Made by a program: the position numbers and the translations under genes | Notes under the pieces: model-generated | The model's input: the letters and a program-made list of their open reading frames with translations, nothing else | The model's database searches: none | Told to the model about the DNA's origin: nothing | Assembly: GCA_951804985.1 (NCBI GenBank) | Contig: OX638133.1 | Span: 24,830,963-24,894,962 of the forward strand | DNA: 64,000 nucleotides | Direction of reading: 5' to 3' | DNA from: Dryomyza anilis | Lineage: Eukaryota > Arthropoda > Insecta > Diptera > Dryomyzidae | Shown: one piece after another, positions 33,000 to 44,851 of the stretch | How the letters are laid out: each line of letters starts with the position of its first letter | Position numbering within the stretch: the stretch's first letter is position 1

Positions 33000-35039
33000 G
33001 TCTTTATATAAAAAATATATCTAAATCAAATTTTCCGTTATTTCGAAAGATTTACAGATTTCCAAAACAAAATAATTTTTGACGATCTCAAGTTCTACGA
33101 AAACTTATTTTTTCCGTAATATGAAAAATATTTCAAAGTTTAAAATTTTCAGTCATATGCGGGTACCGAAGATCTTAATTTTTTACACGGCTGCCATCCT
33201 CTTATGATGAATCCTTTAAAAAATAAAATGTTTTTAAATTTCATCACATTTTGACCCCTATTCAAGTTTTTATACTCCACACTTAAAGTTAAAAGATATA
33301 TTGAATTTAGTCAACCTTTTGTAATACCCACTAAGAAGCGTGGAGAAGTATATTACTGATCAGCGATTTCGTATGTCCGTAAGTCTGTCTCTAAATCTGT
33401 ATGTCATTGAAATCACGAATAAATAAAAACTAAAAGAGTTAGCTCAATGAAACTTAGAACTTGGATTAAAAGTTCATCTGCGCTAATTACTATTGAAAAT
33501 GGGCGTGATCGGTTTATCCTTGACTTATTTTTCACCCATTTCTGTATATATTTCTCATAACGCACTAAATATACGGTAAGGTTTTACCGAAAACAGTAAA
33601 CTTTTAAAATAAAAATGTTCTCTCGCAACGAGTTGTGGTGACCTTCAAAAAATCGAAATTTGGTACAGGTAACTTATATATTGTAACTCAAATCAAAGCA
33701 AATTGTCTCAAAAAATAAAAATTTTAGTTGTTTTCAAAAATTCGTAAACCATCACTTTATCTTTATACATTATCACTATAACTTTCATATATCTAAATAG
33801 TTTCTTACACCAACTATCAAAATGTACAACTAAAAATTTCCCATATTTCCGTCCTAACCTTCCAGTATTTTTCACGTGGTACCAGACGGGAACAATATTT
33901 TTTTTTTGTTATGGTGACCAGTAATACTTACACAAAAATTTTCATTAATTCAATGTATCATATTTATTAAATTTTTTGTATTATACGATTATCTGAAATT
34001 AATATGCCTCAGTAAATTTGAATTAAAGAACATCTGATAAAAAAAAAAAAACATATTGCTCAATTAACTTTACCTCTTCATATTAGATAAGGTTTATGAT
34101 ATTGCCTTTATATTTTGTGTGTGTGTTTGTTTTTTTTATTTAAATTTTTATCATTTTTGACAAACGCGCGCTATCAGCAAAAGACTCGTGACAGTCTTCA
34201 GAGACTGAGGATACGTTGTCATAAATATTTGCTGACTGCTTGCTGCCTGTCAGTCGCACATATTTTCCAACTTTTCTATAAAATAGTAAAAATTCCATTA
34301 GACCAGCAGAAGCAGCAGCAGCACAGCACTGCAACCAACAGTGCTTCCGGCGCTCATTTTTGTTGTTGTTGTCCTTTTTTTACCCAACGTCCTGCCGCCG
34401 CATATGCGTTAAATCTGCCACTGTCACTGTCCCTCTCTCGGCAATTCGGTCTGTCTATCTATCTGTCTGTCTCGCTCTCATTGTGCTGCTGTCTTGCCTG
34501 TCAGCTGCTGCCATTGCTTTTACTTTAGAGTTTTCACGGCGTATTTTGTCCTTTCATCGTTTCTGTCGCCAGGCGTTAAATTCAATTTTCCTCAACGGCT
34601 GCACATATACAAAGGATAAAAGGAAACATACAAAAAAAATGAGGAAAAGCTCAAAGAAAATGAGGCGCTTTTAATATGCGTGTAGTGGTGAAATATTTGT
34701 GTCCAAAAAACTCACTTGGTACGGTGAAAAAAATGCTACAACAGAGTGCTGTTGCACTTTGAAGGCTCCAGCGCCAATCTTTGGTATGCAACAAATTAAA
34801 TTTTATACTTTAATTTTTTTCATAGACAACTCGGAATATTAATGTGGATTTATTAAAAATTATGTTCTAAACAAATGCAAAATTAAAATTACAATACTAA
34901 CCAGCAAGGAAAAATTTAAAAACTAAAATAATAGATCCAAGATTTATGAAAGTTATGTGAGAATCTGTGAACGAACGAACGAACATTTTACTCGGTTACA
35001 TTTTAAAAAGGTTCAGAGGTCACCGGAGTTTACGAATCC
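33000..35039. other. Non-coding stretch with a simple-repeat island
   Basis: 33000-34090 shows nothing assignable. 34100-34560 is GC-richer, with GCAGAAGCAGCAGCAGCACA (34308) and TCTATCTATCTGTCTGTCTC (34453). Frames there encode only low-complexity Leu/Ser/Cys-rich sequence. CGAACGAACGAAC lies at 34971. It could be part of an untranslated exon; no evidence decides. Confidence 0.4.
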
Positions 35040-35249
35040 CACATCCAGAAAAAAATTCTCTCAAATCCCATTAATATTGGTCAATAGGACAAATATTGAT
35101 TTAATAGTATACAAAAAATTATTCTTTTCATTTAAACTCAATGGTATTTTCTAGTATTTAATGGTATATTCCGATTAAAATAATAATTTATTCTAATGAA
35201 TATTTTTAATAATAAAAAACTATTATTTATATAGTATTTTTTCTGGGTG
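35040..35249 (-). mobile_element. Family C MITE, complete
   Basis: CACATCCAGAAAAAAATTC at the left, GTATTTTTTCTGGGTG at the right; 210 bp. The body matches the copy at 22509-22727, with ATTTAATGGTATATTCCGAT. Confidence 0.8.
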
Positions 35250-35328
35250 CAACACTAAAAAATATGACTCATTTAAAACTTAACATATTTGTTGCGTTAA
35301 ATTATAACCATGACCTTTTTTCCGTAAA

Positions 35329-35890
35329 ATCCCAGTCTGTCATGTCTCGGAGTTTTTCGATGATCGAAGATTTCTCGAACGAACTTCGCATAAAAAGTAC
35401 GATCGTGTTGTTTTATCGCTTCTAATTTTTCGTTAAATATATTTTATGACCATATACGACATTTAAACATTTTTCACATCAATTTCGCAAGGTTTTCTAG
35501 AATCGTTTTTATTCTCGTTTCAAAAAAACCTGAGATATGTTGCTTCGATCTATACGTGTGGTTTAGGATATACTATTTTTTTGTATCTTCCCCAGTATGC
35601 TAAGTTTCGGAGATCTTCGATGCCTCGAAGCTTTCTTGAATAACTTCGATAAAAAGTGTTCGATTAAATACAGAGGTAAAATTCTGAACAGTAATCAAAT
35701 TCTATATACAATTGTGATATAACAAAAAGTGGTTAGATTTTTAATTGCGATTTTGTGCAGAATTAAAAATTATGTCAATAGCTCAACGAAATTTCAAGGA
35801 ATCGATTCAATTTTATACGATATTTAAACATTTTTCACATATATTGCACAATGTCTTTTGAATTAAGCTCAATTTATTTGCTCTATTCGA
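35329..35890 (+). repeat. Family K, two diverged tandem copies
   Basis: GTCTCGGAGTTTTTCGATGA (35343) corresponds to TTTCGGAGATCTTCGATGCC (35604). Both continue with TCGAA-CTTC-ATAAAAAGT and later ATTTAAACATTTTTCACAT (35460, 35821). A related minus-strand piece is at 59490-59575. Confidence 0.6.
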
Positions 35891-36079
35891 TCAATTCAAA
35901 ATCAATTTTATTCTCGTTTCGCTTCAATCTATCCTGCATTTTAGTACGTTTTAGTTTTCGATATTGGTATAATTTCTGATTCGATATCGTACAAATTCTT
36001 CCATTGTTGTCAAAAATCTCACAAAATCCAACTAAAAGATATAGAACTAAAAGATATAGATATTTCTCAAAAACAATTT

Positions 36080-36195
36080 ATAGTATTTTGTAGGTAGTAT
36101 TTAATGGTATTTACCGATTGAAATAATAGTATAACCTATAGACTAATATTAATAAAAAAAAAACTATTAATTTGATGGTATTTTTATCAGAGGGT
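36080..36195 (-). mobile_element. Family C fragment
   Basis: GTAGTATTTAATGGTATTTA, CCGATTGAAATAATAG, AAAACTATTAATTTGATGGT and TTTTTATCAGAGGG follow the C right half. Termini are decayed. Confidence 0.6.
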
Positions 36196-36199
36196 GGCA

Positions 36200-37505
36200 G
36201 ACTGGAATGTCATTTATATATTCAATATATATTACCAATATACACTGACTTTTGGCCATGGATTATTTAATTTTTAGAACTGAAACCAGAATTAGACCGA
36301 TATTCATAGTCGAAATAAACTGTTTAGAATTTGAATGGGTTTTTAAAAAAGCATGAAAAGTACCGAAACTATTGAATCAAAATCAAAACTGAAATCGAAC
36401 CTTGGAACCACTATACCGAAACCAAATGCTTTATTCTTTTGGATTATTCTTTGGAATTTAATTCTTGCTTTCAGCAAATGTACGAAACACCCTGTTTAGC
36501 TCATTTTTATTACATCTGGCAACACTAGCTCACTATAACGTTTGTCAAACTATATGGTTTGCTGCGCTGCGCTGCACTGCGCGTCTATTTGTCCAGCGCG
36601 TGCTGCCTGCTTTGACAGAATTTTTGTACGATTTTCATTTTGTAAATTGCTGTGCACACCAACACAAACGTAACGTAACGTAACACAATATGGCGTAGCA
36701 CATGTGTGACTGACACACAACGTCACAAGGGTCGTTAACATATTAAAATGGAGTAAATTACAAATGCATGCAAAACCACAATGCGGAACGGCATAAATGT
36801 TGAAAATTTTATAAATGGAATTGTAACCGGTACAAAAAACGCGCACAAGAATATAAATATTTGTTTTCAATTTAGTTGCTACATTTTTTAGTTGCCATTT
36901 TTAGCATTGCACAAATGACGGAAACGACAGGATTAACAGCGGAAATATGAGGACAATTTTATGTTTTTTTATTTGTTTTTCTTTTTTTTTTGTTATTGGA
37001 CTTTTTGTTATTATTTTTTTATACCACTTTAAAAAAAAAGTTAATAATTGCAACATGTTCATGTGCAATACTGAAAAAGTAGTTCAAATGTGTCTCGCGA
37101 GAATTTTACTAAACGATTTATTACCAAATAGTTAGAGTAATAATGCATATTAAGACTAGGCAAATAATAGAAAATAATAGGAAAAATGTAGGTTATGAAA
37201 ACATTGCAAAATAAAAATAAAGCATTAAGAAAGGTAAGATCACATGGGACATTTTGATAGTTGATGTTGGTAAGAATTAGGAAAATTATGGTCAGACTAA
37301 GCCGATTTTAAATAACTTAGACATATGTGGTAATGATTATGCCTATTTTCAATATTGGACAGCGGAGGTCTATAAGTAATTTAACTTTGGAATTTCATAG
37401 CCCTAGTTCTTATAGTTTTCCTGTAATCTTGATTGAAACAGACAGAAGTCTAAATCTTAACACTAAATCGACTCACGAGGTCATGTTGATCAATAATATA
37501 TCCGT
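36200..37505. other. Unassigned non-coding stretch
   Basis: A GC-richer patch (36540-36740) has GCGCTGCGCTGCACTGCGCG and ACGTAACGTAACGTAACAC. On the minus strand TCAGTCACAC there resembles an initiator. No reliable frame. GAAAGGTAAGATC at 37223 is a donor-like string without context. Confidence 0.4.
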
Positions 37506-37508
37506 ACG

Positions 37509-38405
37509 ATATGTCGAAACCTAAAATGTCGAAATTTATATAGTCGTAAAAAGCCGAAACAATTTTTGGTCGAAACAAAAAATATCGAATAATATTTTAA
37601 AGCTAGGAAATGTTGAAAAAACTTTGAAAACACATTTTTTATAGAAGTAAAAAAATGTCAAAATATCAAAATGTTAAAATACAAATTTCAAATCGAGGTT
37701 GCAACGCACCCTCTGTGATATCAATGGAATTTTGGGTCATTTTAAAAGTTATAAAGCAATCTATTGGAAAATTAAAGTCTACAAAAGATGAAAATATGGC
37801 AAATAGTCATTATTCCTGTACTTCAAATTCTAAGTATTTTCCTTCAAACCATTTGACGATAATTTTTTAATTCGATATATTAATGAAATTTTTCGATATA
37901 AAATTCAAAGTATTTGAAAAATTAATTGCGGTTCTTTGGAATTTTGGTAACAAAAAAAAAAATCTGAACAAATAAAATTTGTTTATCGAAAATAAATCTA
38001 TTTACGATATCATCTCGATATCTTTAACGACAAAAACAACGATATCATTTTAGATAGGTTCGTTTTTATCGAAAACATTGTCATTTTATAGATTATCGCA
38101 ATTTAAAATTTGATATCGTTTCGATATCGTAAAATTACCTTTTAGTTTGCTGGGTTATTTCAAAACATTTTGTTTTGAAATGTCCGTGTCAAATTTTAAA
38201 ATGATATTTTGAAGGCATAATATTTTAAAATAACGTCTTCAAATTAAATGAATAGTTTTATTAATAGTTTTTATAGTTTTAACTTAATACTTGCAGCTTC
38301 TGGTATGTTCTCACCCCAAAAAAACACTATTTTTTTATCATTTTTTTCGGCTAAAAATGATTTCGCCGTTTTAAATTTCGACATATTTAGGTTTTGGCAT
38401 TTTTA
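37509..38405. mobile_element. Candidate inverted-repeat element
   Basis: The left arm 37509-37579 (ATGTCGAAACCTAAAATGTC, TAAAAAGCCGAAACAATTTT) and right arm 38338-38402, read inversely, share AACCTAAA(A/T)ATGTCGAAATTTA and AGCCGAAA. The interior has GATATCG-rich sequence. A block near 37848-37925 (CATTTGACGATAATTTTTTA) recurs at 41686-41765. Ends and target duplication are not resolved. Confidence 0.5.
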
Positions 38406-38438
38406 TTTTCTACATTTTTGTGTTCGGTATTTTAAATA

Positions 38439-38764
38439 GCCGCGGTAGCTCAGTGGTTAGTGCGTTTAACTGCGAGCCGAAAGGTCCCCGGTTCAAGCCT
38501 GGACTGGGGCTAACAACATCTTTTCATAGAAACATTTTTCTAAATCGCGGTACCTCTCGGCAGTAAATGGCAAACCTACGAGAGTAAAACATTGCCTATG
38601 AAAAGCTCTCACTCGCCGTTCGGATTCGGCAATAAACTATAGGTCTCACCACTTTGAGTACAAATATCACCACTTTGAGTACAAATATAACACGCACAGC
38701 TCAAAATGGTAAGAGAGCTCGGCCTAAGTTCTTATAGGACTGTTGTGCCAAATTATTATTATTA
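38439..38764 (+). mobile_element. tRNA-derived SINE, full copy with target duplication
   Basis: A box TAGCTCAGTGG at 38446-38456, B box GGTTCAAGCC at 38490-38499, a body with CCTCTCGGCAGTAAATGGCA, and a 3' tail AATTATTATTATTA. It is flanked by the 11-bp direct repeat TATTTTAAATA at 38428-38438 and 38765-38775. CACTTTGAGTACAAATAT is tandemly doubled inside. The intact flanks suggest a recent insertion. It needs LINE machinery in trans (known for SINEs); no partner LINE is seen here. Confidence 0.92.
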
Positions 38765-39022
38765 TATTTTAAATATGTTCGATATATCGAATACCGACTT
38801 ATCGTACCAAACCCTATATACTTTGCCATACCGGATATATATCTTTATTTGTATTATAAACGGCCTACCAAACCTTTCCCTCTTAGTGAATAGATAATTG
38901 TAAAGAGTTATCTTTAGCCAAAGTATTACTAATTTTTTTGTATATTTTATACTTTTTAATATATGCCCTTTCAATATACATTTGCTACTATAAATTTTAA
39001 GATTTTTAGATGGATAACCTAT

Positions 39023-39218
39023 ACACAAATATTATGAAATCCCATTTAAATTGGTCAATAGGATAATTACTGATTTAATAGTATACAAAACTTGAATATT
39101 TTCATATAAACTCAATGGAAATTCCATGGTATTTGGTAGTATGGAATGGTATTTACTGATTGAGATAATAATGTATTCTATTGACTAATTTTAATAGTAA
39201 AAAAAACTATTAATTATA
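39023..39218 (-). mobile_element. Family C copy, decayed
   Basis: TA-CACAAATATTATGAAATCCC, TTGGTCAATAGGATAATTAC, ATATAAACTCAATGGAAATT and TAATTTTAATAGTAAAAAAA follow the C order in inverse. The right terminus has lost its TCTGGGTG. Confidence 0.7.
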
Positions 39219-39880
39219 TCTGATTGTAAAAAGTTTATAATTTATAAAGCAGAACAGATATGAAAAAGTTAATAATTTTGATAGTTATCCTGGTTCTAAA
39301 TAACCACAAATCAATTTCATTTTTATTATTAGATCCTAAATGCTAAAAAATTAAACCAATTATTTTCGAATTTAGATCCATATATCTTGAAAACATATTG
39401 AAATATTAGCATTCATTTGTTTATTAAAATTAGTCTTGACAATTAAAAGAAAATTTGATTTAAAGGTTTTTTTTTGGTATACGATTTTTTTACAGTATAA
39501 TATTTTTTTTGTTTTGTGTAATGGGTGAAAGGCGCTTAATCAAACGATTGCAATTTTCTCAAAAAGTGAGTATGTAATCAAAATATGCACCCGTAAAATA
39601 TATATAGAATTGATATATGGGTACAATAAAAAAAAATTGTTACAAAATTCAACGAACAAAATTGAAATTTTTCAAGTTAAGATCCAAATATCCAGAAAAT
39701 CTATTGGAATATTGTCATTCGTTTGTATACTGAAATTAGCCTTGGCAATTTGTAAAATATCTACGTTTGAAGTTTTCTCAAATATTGGTTTTATAATGTT
39801 CTGAATTTTTTTATTCTTTGAAGTGTCGGAAAAGATCCGGAAAACTCGAATGTAATTATGTTAAAAATGTTTCGCAAAAC
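39219..39880 (-). mobile_element. Family L remnant
   Basis: AAAAAGTTAATAATTTTGAT, AATAACCACAAATCAATTTC, TTATTAGATCCTAAATGCTA and TAGTCTTGACAATTAAAAGA parallel 25390-25860. The string CCAGAAAATCTATTGGAATA (39690) echoes CTTGAAAACATATTGAAATA (39388), suggesting an internal duplication. Confidence 0.5.
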
Positions 39881-39884
39881 GCTA

Positions 39885-40189
39885 CAAACAGAATAGAGAT
39901 TTGTTGCGCCAACCAATTCTTTGCCCTACCAACTTATTCAGTTCTCTCAACCGCTTAGTCGGTTGGTATTGTCAAAACAAAGAGTTGTAGTTTGTTCTGC
40001 AACCAATTTCGAACTGTTTTAGAATAATTTAGTACAGATTTAAAACAATTACGAGTGAGTATAGACCAATGCGTATAGGGTAATATGGCAGTTCCGCCAG
40101 CAAATTTATAAACTATTCGATTTAACTGAATAAAGTTAGTTGGTACAACTAACTTTTACATTCTTCCAACCACATGCCAAAAGTTCGTG
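39885..40189 (+). mobile_element. Family D element, copy 1
   Basis: TA-CAAACAGAATAGAGATTTG, TTGCGCCAACCAATTC, CTCTCAACCGCTTAGTCGGT, AAAGAGTTGTAGTTTGT, ATGGCAGTTCCGCCAGCAAA, GTTGGTACAACTAACTTT and CATGCCAAAAGTTCGTG-TA. 305 bp. Confidence 0.8.
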
Positions 40190-41770
40190 TACAAACTAAG
40201 TGTACAAACTGAGTTTTCAGTTAAAAATAAATTCACACAATGTTTGCATATTATAATTTGAAATCAAATTTTCAAATAAGTTTACATGTAATACTTATTT
40301 TTGTTAAATGTACAAATCTACTTTATAAATATTGTGCTTTTACAAAACCATAAAATTACATTTCCCGTGTGTTTAATTTTGAAATGCGATTGAATTGACA
40401 AATTGGTGTGTGGCAGAATTTTATTAGCCATCTCAGGGGATCAGACATACTTAGTACATAACACAAATTACAAAATATTTTATAACCATATTAGTTTATT
40501 TTTTTTATTTTAAATTGGCTGCATACAATTATTATGGACTTAAATTAATATTATAGTTATTTGGCGTAAACCAGTTTATAAAACTTTAATCAATACTAAA
40601 TTCTCACTTTCATATACATTGAATTTATTATATTTAATGTACAAATTATTTTGTTGAAAGCTCTTTTCGAAATTAAAAATATTTTTTTATATTCCAACAA
40701 ATTCAAATGTTTGCACAAAATTTAACTTATTAAAAAGAATAATGCAAAAACTAATTATTAAGATTAAACATAAAAATTAATTAAAAAGACTTTTATATAA
40801 ATTATAAATTTAAAATATTTGCTCAGAACTATTTTAGGTGATAACGATAAAATTATGTTTAAATAATTCTAAAATATTCTAATTGTGAACAAAACTAATT
40901 AGTTGGCATCATAATTTGCAAAGTATATTTTGTAGACTATATTCTCTTTGTGCTGTTTTTGTGGATTATAAAATATTTTGCAGAGTTTATGGAAAATGTC
41001 ATTAATTTGCTGTGAAAATATGACAATTTTGTTGAATGTGTTGTTTTGAAGCCCATTAGGAATTGTTGAAAAACAATGAAGAACTATTAAGGTCCCATTT
41101 TTCAGTTACTTATATCCAAATTTTGATAAGAAAGCAGCAACAACATTTTTGATATCTAAAACTTAAATTCTGCATTATCAAGAATAATTGCACTTAATTA
41201 CTTTTTGATACTTAAGAAATTTATATCTGCATAATAAGAATAACTGTACTTAGTTAGGTTTTTGACAATTAAGTGGAAATGTTTCTTAAAATTAAGGAAT
41301 TTTCCGTTCTGTTGTATATCATTCCGTATACTTCTTGAATCCTTTTATTTCTCATCTTGGAATTTTAAAAATATCATAAAAGTAGACATATGCAAATTTG
41401 AAAAGTGAGTTATAATTGAAAAAGTAAAGGCAATTTGACAAAACTTACACTATTTTCAGAATCACAAGCAATAATTACTGCAAATTTTACCTCACTAAAT
41501 CCAAATTAAATTTTGACAGCAAAAAGATACAATTTATCTGAATTACAAAATTATTAGTATTTAAAGCAGTGAATGTTCTTAATTTTCAGTATTATGCTGA
41601 AGAGTATCATGGTTTTATGATTGTGGCAAAGGTATAAAATGATTGAAGTAATCAATAATGTCTAGAAAGAAATAAGATTTCTGAAAATCATTTGAAGATA
41701 ATTTTTAAATTCGATATAACAATGATAACATTTCGATATAAAACTCAAAGTATTTACAAATTGATTTCCT
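40190..41770. other. AT-rich stretch, nothing recognised
   Basis: Apart from a block at 41686-41765 shared with 37848-37925, no repeat or gene could be supported. TTTTTGATACTTAAGAAAT near 41203 resembles 48690, a possible short dispersed repeat. Confidence 0.45.
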
Positions 41771-41772
41771 TA

Positions 41773-42054
41773 CACACAGAATAGAGATTTGTTGCGCCAA
41801 CCAACTCTATGCCCAACCAACTTATTCGGTTCTCTCAACCGCTAAGTCCGTAGTTATTGTCAAAATAAAAAGAGTTGTAGTTTGTACTACAACCCATTTC
41901 AAACTGTTTTAGAACAATTTAGTACAGCTTTAGAACCATTAGGAGTGTGTATAGACTAATATTTCAAGTGTATAGGCTAATATGGCAGTTCCGTCAGCAA
42001 ATTTGTAAACCATTCGATTTAACCAAGTGAAGATAGTTGGTACAACTATTAAAT
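41773..42054 (+). mobile_element. Family D element, copy 2, right end lost
   Basis: TA-CACACAGAATAGAGATTTG starts a D copy that runs to AGTTGGTACAACTATTAAAT and then stops short of the CATGCCAAAAG terminus. Confidence 0.8.
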
Positions 42055-42935
42055 CAATCTATCACATTATCAAAAATAACTTTTTCTCATTTTGATACTG
42101 AAATGATTGATATATATTTTACCTTTTCATATCCAATCTCTATTGAACTATTATGACAAGTATTTTCCTATTGGGATTATTCAGTACAACTATGTTTACA
42201 GTTATTAGAGAGCAAAGAGTAAACCGCATGTTTTGTTTTTTAATCACACAATTTTAAGCTAAACATGTTGTTTAGAGAATTTGTGTAAAAATTACGGAAT
42301 TGAGATTAAGTATTTTGTTTGTGTCACTTATTGTTGTGGCTGCTGCATTGTATATCTGGGAACTGCATAATGTTGATCAATGACAAATGTTTGTGGCAAA
42401 CATAACATACTTAAGCTCTGATTCAAGGTCAATTTCCTAAATGCTCTCTAGTCTCTATTTTGACTATTCTGCATTTATGTGGTTTGACGTGACATGAGTC
42501 CAGGGCGATGTGGTGTGGTGTGGTGGAAGGCTGGCTGCATTATTATTAGATGTCATTTGCATTGTTGGCCAGACAGAAATCAGGACAACATCAACGTGCA
42601 GCTTAATTTATAGTGACTTCAAACCCAACATGTGTTTGGCTGACCACAACAGCAACACAATTGACCGGGTCAATATTAGGATGGCTTGCGGACATTTGTG
42701 CCAAGGATCAGTGCGGATTTGCATGCTAATGGGTTTTTCGGTATGGTCTGCCGTATTGAGCACTAAATTGTAAATGCTAAATTGAATAAATTCACAAAAA
42801 TTGATGTCTGATGCAAAATTGAAAATTTAAAATATACGGGTATTTAATTAAAAAATATCATTTTAAAAGACTTTTTGTCAACAGTAAGCAGTAAATTTTT
42901 TATTTTTCATGAGTAACAAAAAATATTCCTAATAA
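42055..42935. other. Non-coding stretch between D copies
   Basis: A GC-richer section at 42480-42770 opens an 87-codon frame from 42510 with no recognised motif. It contains GGTGTGGTGTGGTGGAAGG. I do not call it a gene. Confidence 0.4.
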
Positions 42936-43242
42936 CACACACAAAATAGATATTTGCAGCGCCAACCAACTCTTTGCACAATCAGCTTATTCAGTTCTCT
43001 CAACCGCATTGTCGATTGTTATTGCCAGCATAAAACTAGTTGTAGTTTGTACTGCAACCAATTTCAAACTGTTTTAGAACATTTTAGTATAGATTTAGAA
43101 CCATTATGATTGTGTATAGACTAATATTTTGCAGTTCCACCAGCAAATTTTTAAACCATTCGTATTAATCGAATGTAGTTAGTTGGTACTACTAACTTTT
43201 TCATTCTTCCAACCTCATGCCAAAAGTCGATTTTTCTGTGTG
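42936..43242 (+). mobile_element. Family D element, copy 3
   Basis: CACACACAAAATAGATATTT at the left, GTCGATTTTTCTGTGTG-TA at the right, giving inverted termini of the CACACA(A/G)AAA type. The same internal order as copy 1, with small deletions. About 307 bp. Confidence 0.82.
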
Positions 43243-43763
43243 TAATACCTACTATTTCGAAATGGTTTCGATTACAACAAACCCATTTAATTAAATGTCG
43301 ATTCAAGTGTGATTATTTTTATAACTGCATTGCAATTAAATACAATATTACAATCTATTGAATCTTTTTTACATAACCACAGCGTAAACATTGATTGCAA
43401 CAATTGTATAATTTATGTGGTAAATCGAATTTTGATTCAAGTTTAATCAATTTGAACTTCGCATGAGTGTCTGTCTCATGCTTTAAATAAGTGTCTATTG
43501 AGCAATTTATTAAGTCTACCTATATTATTTTTTCTTTTAAATGCTTGTTGTTGTCAGTAAAAAATCGTAACATTTTAATAATCATTTAATAAACATTCAG
43601 GTTGAATAACACTAATTGATAAGGCGAAAACTTTCATCACCTTTGGTTTAAAAATAGCAGCTAATTTTGTTCTTCATAATTTTTTTTTAAAAATTACTGT
43701 TACGTAATTGTTGTACTAGATATTTGTGGAAATAATTAAATTTAGATTTTTTTTCTTTATGTA

Positions 43764-44070
43764 CACACAAAATAGAGATTTGTTGCGCCAACTAACTCTT
43801 TGCACAGCCTACAAACCGCTTAGTCGGTTGTTATTGTCAAAACTAAAAGAGTTGTAGTTTGTACTGCAACCATTTTCGAACCGTTTTAGAACAATTCAGT
43901 ACAGATTTATAACAATTAGGAGTGTGTCTAGACTAATATTTCAAGTGTATTGGCTCATATGGCAGTTCCGCCAACAACTTTGTGGACAATTCGATTTAAC
44001 CGAATGCAGTTAGTTGGTATAACTAACTTTTTCATGCTTCCAACCTCATGCCAAAGAGTATTTTTTTGTG
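43764..44070 (+). mobile_element. Family D element, copy 4
   Basis: TA-CACACAAAATAGAGATTTG, CTACAAACCGCTTAGTCGGT, ATATGGCAGTTCCGCCAACA, TTCCAACCTCATGCCAAAG, then TATTTTTTTGTG. A short deletion removes the second CAACC block. Confidence 0.82.
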
Positions 44071-44840
44071 TTGATATTTATTTAATTCATTTATTTTATT
44101 TATTTAATTCAGACATTTTTACTAAATGTTAACCCCTTTTCCATAAATAACTCCTGCATTAAATTGTAAAAACTGCTGTAGTCTGAAAATTGTTTAGGTC
44201 AAAAAATAAAATCTAGGCTACACAAAATGCAGCCTGTCAACGCCAATGTCGCCATGTCGTAGGATTAAATCTACAAACTCAGAACTCATTGTTTGTTGTA
44301 ATAGGATTTTGAACTTAGTCTGTATTGCCAGACACAATTTACAGAGTTTATCGTGTGAACAGTACAAATCAAACCAAAGATTATTGTTATGAAAATAAAA
44401 TAAAACATTTCAATGAATGTTACTTTTTACATTCGGAAATATTATCTTATGGAATGATCTCGTAATAATACAAATTTTTGATTATAATGAAATTTAATCA
44501 GTTGAAAAGGAATTTGTACATTTTTTTAATGGCGCTGTCATATTCGTACATCCATGAATTTGTTCCAAAATTCAAAAACTACAAAATTTCAAAACTAAAA
44601 ATCGACTATAACTTTCATAATTCTTAATAGTTTAGCACTATTACGGCCTATAAGAACTTAAAACAATCGAAAGAAATAAGTAAGAATTGGCTGCTATGTG
44701 AAAGAAATGTTGCTCACAATTTTCCGAATCATTTCTAGAAAGACTTTTCTAAGGGAAAATTATATACATAAGAAAGAATGACAATTCATGGTGGGAAACA
44801 TTGTCTGATGAAGAATGATACAAGGAAAATTTGTTGGAGA
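44071..44840. other. Unassigned stretch
   Basis: Nothing beyond short A/T-rich runs. No repeat family or gene is supported. Confidence 0.45.
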
Positions 44841-44851
44841 GAAATGTATAG

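Noticed and set aside
34115..34528. 137-codon + strand frame
   Set aside because: Low-complexity Leu/Ser/Cys from CTG, CAG and CTGTCT simple repeats; overlapping frames on both strands are equally open.
37223..37232. Strong donor-like AAAGGTAAGA
   Set aside because: No exon or acceptor upstream; single donor-like strings are expected by chance over 64 kb.
42510..42773. 87-codon frame with mixed composition (MVWCGGRLAALLLDV...)
   Set aside because: Composition is fairly normal, but no motif, homologue or splice context is recognised and the GC-richer patch alone would keep it open.
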